From assembly GCA_037043015.1 (NCBI GenBank), contig CM073324.1:3155413-3219412 (forward strand): 64,000 bases of DNA, read 5' to 3'. The DNA comes from Bryum argenteum (taxonomy: Eukaryota; Streptophyta; Bryopsida; Bryales; Bryaceae). The position numbers were made by a program, and so were the translations under genes. Positions 56,691-64,000 of this stretch are shown piece after piece. The first letter of the stretch is position 1. Each line of letters opens with the position of its first letter. The notes beneath the pieces are model-generated. The model made no database searches, was not told where the DNA came from, and was given only the letters and a program-made list of their open reading frames with translations.

Positions 56691-59600
56691 TTGGGCAAAG
56701 AAACTTTATATCCTAAACATCTTTCAAAAACTGATATGTAAGATGTTCTTAACAAAATTCCTACTGAAACTAGCTTGTGTGAATGAAACTTCTTAGAAAT
56801 CTCTTGAGTGCAGTGTGACTTTGAGCCCCTTCCTTTTTCAATTCCATTGAAAAGAAATCCTTGTATATATGACACATAAGAGCCTACAATAGCAAACTTT
56901 AGAAAGTTTGTAAACTGTAGCGCCCCCAATTATAATTGGAGACCTCCTATCACCACCGGCCTTCAAAACACGCTGCTCTCACTCTTGACGAAGTGGCCTT
57001 CGGCCCAAGAAAGAATTTTCATTTTCTCATATTAGTAGGAATGTCAAGAAAGAAACCAAGTCAAGGAGGTTGCCTTGAGAAATATGTTTATATAAATCTT
57101 TCTTTACTCACCATCTCTTAGAAAGCTTTTATTTAATCCACTTTGGTAGACAACCATACGGTCCTTGATAAAAAAATTAAAAATCAATTTTGTAAAAAAA
57201 TTAGAGGAATAATAGCTGAAATTAAATTTTTGTTAAACCTTGTGATGATAATTTGCCCATAGCCCAAATGATTTTTTTTTTTTCTTTTAAATAAAATAAG
57301 TGTGTAGCCTTTCTCATTAAATAAAATTTTAGTTGAGTCGTTTATGAATAACTAATTCAAATAGTGGGATATTGTCACTTTTAATATATTTCATGCATTT
57401 ATACATTAAGTTTCATTAAATAGATTTTGGGAAGTGTTTTAGGGTTTATTACATATTTTGTGAGGTTTGTATGATCCTTTATATTTTAAATACAAATAAA
57501 AAATAAATACATTACAAGAAATGGTAGCAGAGATTTTATGGACTTAGCAACGGCGAAATAGAAATCACAAAGTCTAAGTCTCTCACATATCAATGACACA
57601 CCAACATTAAGTAGTAGATGTCATAAAAGCATGAAATCCAAAAAAGTATACAAAAAAGTTATTATCCCAAGACAAAGCTTTTAAAGCATCAGCAATGATC
57701 CTATCTTTTTGTGGTTGTTATGGATATTAACTCAAGGTTTTGTTTGATTTTATACGCCTGTATTGGAGCGTATATACCTAGATAGTCTGATGTATATTCT
57801 AAGTAAGTCATCTTCAAAAACTTCTGCATTGCGACTAAGCCATATTGTTTAATGTTTCAAGATTATTCCACACATCATCCTGCGATAATAAAAGCCCACA
57901 TCTATTTCATCGAAACTCCTAACCCAAAGATGCATTGCTCAAAGTTAGAAAGTTGTATGGGACTGAGATATTGTTTGCTTTAATGAATTTGTGAGAAAAC
58001 TTAAATGATAGACCCTCGATTGGTGTTGCATTGATACAATCCCAAAAGCAATGTGTATAAGTTCCTATCATGAAAGGACAAAATAATTCCAAAAAAACCT
58101 CCAATAGACCATTGCCTTAAACTTCCCTCTTTAAAGTGTTGGTGGAAGTAGATAATTATTTGTTTACTACAACTTATATCGTCCAAAATATTTTAAACAT
58201 ACAAGTTTCTTTTTGAAATATTTGATGAACCCAACCAAATCTTTGAATCAAATTAAAAAAGAAAAGTTCAATATAATTGGTATTGGAGGTAGATTCATGT
58301 TTGCAATAAAATATTTTGACTTGACTTTAGTGTTACTTATTCAAGCACCTAATTATTTAGAGAAATATTCAAAGTCTATATATTACCATATAACACCAAT
58401 AATATTATTGTCTCTTATATTCATTTTTTCTCAAAAGCTTAGAACTTGATTGGTATTTCTTGATATCTTCTTCGTAGGGCCATGAGGAAGCCTGTGATGT
58501 GTTACTTTTGGACTACTCCAAGTATTCAACCTTCTTTACTAGAATACCAGTAACTTTAGGAGACATTCCCAAAGGACATCAAGTATGAATATGCTTATAA
58601 AGTTACAAAAGTATGTTTTCTTTATTTGAAAGAGCAAGCAGTGAGTTTCAACTTTGACGAACTCTCAAGTTAACTTTTCCACCGAATCTCTCTTCTGACT
58701 ACCCTTTTCTACCAGCTCTGTATTTGAACTTTTTTGCCGGTTAAAGTGGACGGTGTTGTGATTTGCATCGGTAAACTAAAGTTGCTTCAAAGTGATCTTT
58801 ACTCACGGGAGTGTCGGGAGGATTACAGTAATGTTGACTTTGAACTTTATGAGCTGCAGCATGTGTGACTGATGCCTACCAAAAGTATTGTGAGGGCTGC
58901 AGGTGTCTAGCTACCTAAAGTGATTCCTATTATCATGCATCGCCTTTTGCCTTTCGGAGTCAAAACCATGATATTAGGGTCGACACAACAAAGAACATAT
59001 GAACCTGTATCGGTAAATGCTCAAAAGATGATTTATCAATCAAATGATCTTCATCAATAGAGTATGCACATTTGGATTTGGGTTATTCCCCACCACGAGG
59101 AATAAATGTGCAGGTACTCATCACCACGAGTGTTTAATTTTCTCACTATTATGAGCAGGATAATATTGACAGGTCATTAGGTACCATTTTTCAAGCATTC
59201 ACTACTGTAGGTAAATCATACGTGTTCTTGGACACTTCAGTGTCCATAAAGTAAATGGATGAAGGAGCAATTCTGCCCCGATTTCTGTGACTAATCAAAT
59301 GATGCATGATCTTTTCTCCTCATCACCCGAATCTGGACCGCCATGCAATGAATATAATGGTGTTGCATTCAACAACAATATCATGCAACGGAATCCCAAT
59401 ATATTCACACAAACTGACAAGATGGATGTCACGAGTATTGTTACACTTCTGATCATTGGCTCCGACCTTGATATGTAGCCTTTCGAAGGTCGATGAGGGA
59501 AAAAAATAAACAAAAAAACAGACCCCACACAAAAACACCCGCAAATTGATGGCCGGTCTGTCTCTTCCGCGCCTCTCTTGCTGTTCCACGGTCCCATGCA

Positions 59601-59879
59601 CTTTCACTAAAAATTGCTAGAAAAACCTGCCTTTTGGCCGGCAATCAAGCGCCAGCATCCTCAGTTCTAGAAGCATGCAACTTGCTACAAGGGTTCACAG
59701 GTCGGATTTTACTGAGGGAGTGATGTCATTCAAAAAGTGCTCCACATTTTAGTTACGTTATTCAGGTATCAACCACTAATGTCGAAAGGAGCCCTTGATT
59801 TGACTGTGGTCAGGCTCTCAGTTACTAAATAAAACATATGAAGTTGAAACTATTTGCACAATGCACATTGTGGAGTCCT
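56691..59879. other. Gene-poor AT-rich region
   Basis: No supportable gene. A slightly GC-richer patch at 58740-59000 and short frames at 59287-59644 match nothing I know. Confidence 0.45.
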
Positions 59880-60125
59880 TCTACACCTTTTCAAAAAGTC
59901 ATTTTGAGCTTCAAAATTCCTTGTACTTAAGGAGATATTGATGGTCTAAGTTTGAAAACACCATTCAAAATCTGCTCAAAACTGCCTTAACTGCAGTATA
60001 TGCAGTATCATTTATTCTCAAAATCTGCATAGAAGTAATTAGATCTCATTAACTTCAAAAATTCTCCAAAAATTGAGAATTTACTTTTTTTCAAATTCTG
60101 TTTTTTGTACATGTAGAAGAGGTAC
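59880..60125. repeat. Dispersed repeat shared with 20400-20670
   Basis: Same block order as described for 20400-20670. Direct orientation. Confidence 0.6.
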
Positions 60126-60269
60126 GAAGGCATGATCTCACGGTTTGGGTTTCCAATCCAAGAATTTCTCACCGACCTTGTTACCGTCTAAGACCAGCCT
60201 TTTGTACTTGCATTTCAACATACCTCCATGTGAATACTCAAGCATTTCTATAAATGACATAGGTCCAAT

Positions 60270-60450
60270 AAGGGTAAAATTTATATAGAAGTAAGCGTGA
60301 CTTGATTAGGAACAAGGATGTGAATGCATCATAAGAAGATGACCAATTTGACATCAAAATATAAGTGTAAAATGATGTGCAGTGAGAGCTACAGAGCAGA
60401 TTCTGTTGGAAAAAAAGCCCATTGGGCTTTCTTGGGCGTTTAAGGGTTAA
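60270..60450. mobile_element. Right-end copy of the TTAA-CCC family
   Basis: Ends GGGCGTTTAAGGG then TTAA at 60447-60450. The sequence 60330-60410 is the inverse of 50395-50480, sharing 'tatattttgatgtcaaattgg' type sequence and 'ctctcact'. The left terminus is not found. Confidence 0.6.
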
Positions 60451-61231
60451 CAGATGGATTGACTAAAAGTGAAGCGGATCATAGGAGAGATGGGACGGTT
60501 GACCGTTCGTGGTCCTGTTCACAAGGAGCTCCAGCTCGAAAGATTCGGGGATCGGGGAATCGATGCCGGGCGTGAAGAATCACGTGTTCTTTGTTGGGAA
60601 CTCTTTTACCAACTCTTGCCGCGGCCGGGTTTCCTTGAATCATATCACTGTTTTTAGAAAATCGGGCTGTAGTGGGACCCTTTCCTGGAATGGTGCCAGG
60701 ATGGGGCGCGTCACCATGGTCACATATTTCGGAGACTGTAGTCGGTGTGCTCGTTATCGATCAGAATAACGCCAGATTCACTATACCATGCTACCATCAG
60801 TACCGCATCACCACCCACTAACATCCAACTGAACCTAAGCTCAATCCTTTCACATTCTTTCGGCCCGTAGAGTAAAATGGGGTCACTCGAAAGTTACAGT
60901 AAAGGAGCTAAATATAAACCACCTGATCCTCTTGCATTGGAGGGAGATGAACTCAGGCGCTGGTGGGGTCCCACGAGCACGTAGTGACTTGATGGAGCGG
61001 TATGGATCAATGAATTTAGTTGCGTGCAACTTGAATGCATGATTGGTAGATTGATTCATCGATAGGCTGGGAGTCGTAGTCATGAGTCGTACGTAGTCAG
61101 CGAACCTAGATAGTGGTGGCGAGGGCAGAATCAGTGAATGTTGAACTGCTGAATGTCCCGGAAAGTGCGAATGTACAGGAAAGTGCTTCGTGGCATCATT
61201 TCCGAAGGACACTCGTGTTGATTAACTTCAG
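60451..61231. other. Intergenic with near-genic composition, no gene assigned
   Basis: Balanced base composition, unlike the AT-rich DNA to the left. Overlapping short frames at 60469-60769 have no recognised motif. This may be the upstream region of the candidate transcript starting near 61265. Confidence 0.35.
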
Positions 61232-61358
61232 TATATATACATCAACGTCGACTGCTTCTAGTTCACAGGCATTCCCGTAACTCCTGTATCACTTCGCTCG
61301 ATCAGCTTTTTCAAGTCTCAGACGGACCACAATGCTATCGCCGAACATCAGCTTGTAA
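61232..61358 (+). promoter_or_regulatory. Candidate promoter and first exon of an unknown transcript
   Basis: TATATATA at 61232-61239 is followed at +93 by an ATG (61332) in the context CACAATGC. The frame closes after eight codons (TAA at 61356). A good donor GTAAG begins at 61355, so the ATG could instead be a short first coding exon (61332-61354). I cannot trace a second exon with confidence. Confidence 0.25.
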
Positions 61359-61748
61359 GACTTGCTTGAAATCCTCTTCTCAGTTCAGTTTCTGTTTTGC
61401 GCTCAAACAGTCTTTGCTGGTGTCGCATCGTTAGATTGTCTGTAATCGTTAATCTTCAATTCGCTGCAGTCAGTTCCTGCACTGTCTGCGCGCATGTGTT
61501 ACTGCGCTGTCTGCGCGCATGTGTTGTCTAGCTTCGAGTTTATATTCCGTCGCTGCTGTTTCCAGATGTTTCAAAAGCTCACGATCATGCCGTAGTTAGA
61601 TACTGTAAGCATCGTGTCGCAGTCATTTAATCGGTCTTTGCTGGTGTCGAACTGATGCATTGTTAGAATGTACCGACCATATCGATAACTTGATTCTTCT
61701 GAAACCAGGTCGGCGCTGCAACTGTACTTTCGTTGGAAGATTCGATCT

Positions 61749-61822
61749 GCAGACGTTAATGTTCACGTGCCTGTCCATGCACGTTGCAGACGATAATGTG
61801 CACGTTTCTGTCCATGCACGTT
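61749..61822. repeat. 37-bp tandem repeat, two copies
   Basis: Units 61749-61785 and 61786-61822, both ending 'ctgtccatgcacgtt', differ at four or five positions. Each contains several CACGT/GCACGT boxes. Confidence 0.85.
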
Positions 61823-61870
61823 GCATGCAGTGTTTCTCTTTACTAAAGATTAACATGTGATTTTTGTGTA

Positions 61871-62278
61871 AGCCACACATTTGAGAAATATGAGTTTAGG
61901 TCTATACCAAGTATATTTCTCAATAAGAAACTTTATTTATGGTTCACAACATGATATAGATTTCTACTAGTTTCATGACATTATATATTTGTATATATAT
62001 CATTGTCTGAATTCATGATAATATATGTTTGCGTAATAATTTTTCCGTACTTATTTAAACAACTTAGTTATATTTGACAATATGTCGTAGGATAATTTTA
62101 TTAATGTTGCAGTAAAATATGTAAATTAATTGATAAAATGTCATGATTTTGATGTTTAGAATTGACACATTGAGATAGTAGCATATTTATGTAAACAATT
62201 ATGAACATAAATAAAGTTTCTTACTGTGCAATATACTCAACTATAGTCACAATCTCATCATTTCTCAAATGTGTGGCT
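61871..62278. mobile_element. 408-bp AT-rich MITE with about 75-bp inverted ends
   Basis: AGCCACACATTTGAGAAAT (61871-61889) is inverted at 62260-62278. The match extends imperfectly inward through 'ctatac..gtatat' and 'taagaaactttattta' (61925-61940 versus 62209-62224). The interior is about 80 percent A/T with no frame. Confidence 0.8.
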
Positions 62279-64000
62279 AACATAGAAGTCATTGATCACT
62301 TAGACTCGTGCGTTGAGACTTGTGCGCTCAGACTCATTACAACTGACAGTGTCAACAAGAAAGCTGCATGCATAAGTTACAGATGGTGGGGACTCCAATG
62401 GAAGTTGCACGAATCCCAACAAGTTGTCGACGCTTCCGTCATCTAGATCCGTTTCGATAATGTGCAGGAGAGGGCCGGGGTCGGTGGTGGTGAGCGACTG
62501 TCGTAACAACTCCGAAGAGACGGACGAGCCGGGTCGGATGGATTCAACGCACCGTCACTAGCGGATCGGAAGTCGGATAATTATGACGGGAAATCTAGTA
62601 TGTTCGGTACACGGTAGCTAGCGGACTGGGTCTGTCTGCGTGTCACGATGCATTCGAGGGTGGGTGCGGGAAGACACATAGACAGCGTCGCCAGCGACGC
62701 AAGGGACGAGGACTCGTGACACCCACGCCGAGGATTGTGGGCATTGTTAGTGAGTGACATCATCAAGAGAGTAGACTTGTCCATGCACACAGTGGATGAT
62801 AGACAGAGAGTAGGAGTCTGCGCTTTTACATACAAAACTGTAAGTTAGTGGTGTCCTTGCTCGCTCTGGGTGCGCCCTGGAAGGGCCACTTTCTGCTGAT
62901 GACAAACCCCACCCAGTGTGGAGTTATGTGGTCGGTGACAATATTACCACCTCGGGTAGGAAGGGAGGGGGAAACATCGAGCGCCTCATAACGCTCCAGC
63001 AGTGTAGGAGGCGACCAACCATTTTTGACTTGGACTGTCTACAGGGTAAGGTGGTGTAAGCCTGTTCCTAAATTCCTCCTCCTCACCTTCCTGTATTTTC
63101 ACGTTCTTCGAGGCAGCCCTCCTCGCACTTCGCGAGGACCTCTGTCTATCATCCACTGTGTGCACGGACAATTGTTCTCCTTCTTCTGCCTTCACCTGTA
63201 TGCAGTCACCAGTTTTTTCAGCTTCTTCGTCCTAGCTAAACCCTAGTTGCCGCTTGGTGTATTTTTGAAGCTGCAATCACACTAGTGATCAACTGAGTGT
63301 AGTAGCTCGAGCTTGTTAGAGTGTCTTTCCAGATTCGAGTGGATTTGCGATGTAGAATGCGGCTCGAGCCATTTTTGGCGGCATTGTGATCGATCTAGTG
63401 CTTTGAGATTAGCAGTTACGAATTCTAGCAAGGATATTAGACCTCCCGGTGCGTAAGTGCATTCATGTTTGTGCGCAACCGAGCCACTTCCCGTCAGTTC
63501 ATATCTATAAACCCTAGTGTGTGCTCACCTCTAGCTATGGCAACAAAGTGTCACCCTTAGCACTTGTCGGCGCTCAATGTTTGAGGACTAACTTTGAGTG
63601 CAACCGCGAAGGAATGTAGCTGTCCACAGATCTCACAGAATGGATCATCACGTTGTCGATTACGCTTCGAACCCAAAGTAGAAGAAGAAGGATCTGTCGA
63701 CGCGCTAACGTGTTTGTGATTTAACGCGTGATCTGATTTGCTGGCCCAGGTCACGAAATGGTAATCGGGTAGCTAGCTTCAATGAGGGTGGGTGGGGTAG
63801 TAGAGTAAATGCACAATCCTTCTCTTCTTCTTCATATTCTCTCTCCTTAGTTTCAAAATTAGTCGGTGGATTATCGGAGATTCTCCTTCCTAAGATTCTC
63901 ACGTCGATTCGATTTTGGTAAATAAGCGGCTGGCTCCCTTCCATTGGAGCTCACAGAAATTACTTCGCTTTCAACTTGAGTGCCTGAGTGACACTTTGAT
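62279..64000. other. Right edge of window, near-genic composition, no gene assigned
   Basis: Short frames on both strands lack recognised domains. Motifs such as 'aaaccctag' at 63238-63245 and 63509-63517 and balanced GC hint at a promoter or leader belonging to a gene beyond the window. An inverted repeat pair lies at 62781-62808 and 63140-63167. Confidence 0.35.
62781..63167. repeat. 28-bp inverted repeat pair enclosing 331 bp
   Basis: CCATGCACACAGTGGATGAT at 62781-62800 plus eight further bases is inverted at 63140-63167 with one mismatch. The similarity extends a few bases outward ('ttgtcc'). It could be the ends of an unrecognised element. Confidence 0.7.

Noticed and set aside
61332..61358. 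Calling an eight-codon peptide gene
   Set aside because: Too short to support without expression data. Retained only as a candidate promoter or first exon.
1..64000. CRISPR arrays, operons, bacterial origins or phage genes
   Set aside because: The window is eukaryotic nuclear DNA with spliceosomal introns. No spacer-repeat array or prokaryotic gene clustering is present.

Overview
This is nuclear DNA of a land plant. The evidence is spliceosomal genes with short GT-AG introns (mostly 70-300 bp), TTTAGGG-type telomere-like motifs in leaders and promoters, chloroplast-directed proteins and a DYW-class PPR editing factor. The DYW protein and a plastid NDH assembly factor (CRR1-like) argue against a green alga or a marchantiid liverwort. 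The PPR protein's motif layout and its GDFW ending are most like moss DYW proteins, so a moss or related seed-free plant is my best guess. That is an inference, not an alignment.

Layout. The left two thirds is genic: arginyl-tRNA synthetase (minus, 15 exons, 5260-9576), a membrane-anchored DUF229/sulfatase-like protein (minus, single exon, 11956-13992), exosome subunit RRP42 (plus, 7 exons, 17667-19418), a somewhat degenerate tRNA-Ala(CGC) (minus, 21043-21115), ribosomal protein eL37 (minus, 4 exons, 21503-22560), a CRR1-type DapB-like protein (plus, 10 exons, 22893-24671), a chloroplast-predicted DnaJ-type zinc-finger protein (minus, 6 exons, 26334-28444), a 960-residue PPR-DYW protein (plus, 3 exons, 30013-33196) and the translocon subunit SEC62 (plus, 5 exons, 38655-40851). 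For all seven multi-exon genes I rebuilt the exon chain from splice sites with matching phases, so the protein lengths are sequence-based.

From about 40.9 kb to the end I find no convincing protein gene. This stretch is AT-rich and full of short non-autonomous DNA transposons, minisatellites, homopolymers and a SINE-like unit. At least five sites belong to a family with ends TTAA-CCC...GGG-TTAA, which is piggyBac-like termini and target site. One copy is an 888-bp foldback with about 360-bp arms. There is a matched pair of PIF/Harbinger-like elements (TTA target site), one of them about 320 bp upstream of the SEC62 start codon. There is also an 88-bp near-perfect palindrome with a Stowaway-like edge.

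How the genes relate. Most are housekeeping genes for translation and RNA: ArgRS, eL37, RRP42, tRNA-Ala, and SEC62 for ER import. Three probably act in organelles: the CRR1-like protein and the DnaJ-type protein in plastids, and the PPR protein in plastid or mitochondrial RNA editing. eL37 and the CRR1-like gene are divergent and share a compact 332-bp promoter with telo-boxes and a TATA box. The DnaJ gene and the PPR gene are also head-to-head, and the space between them holds an inverted, broken copy of the DnaJ gene's leader and transit-peptide exon.
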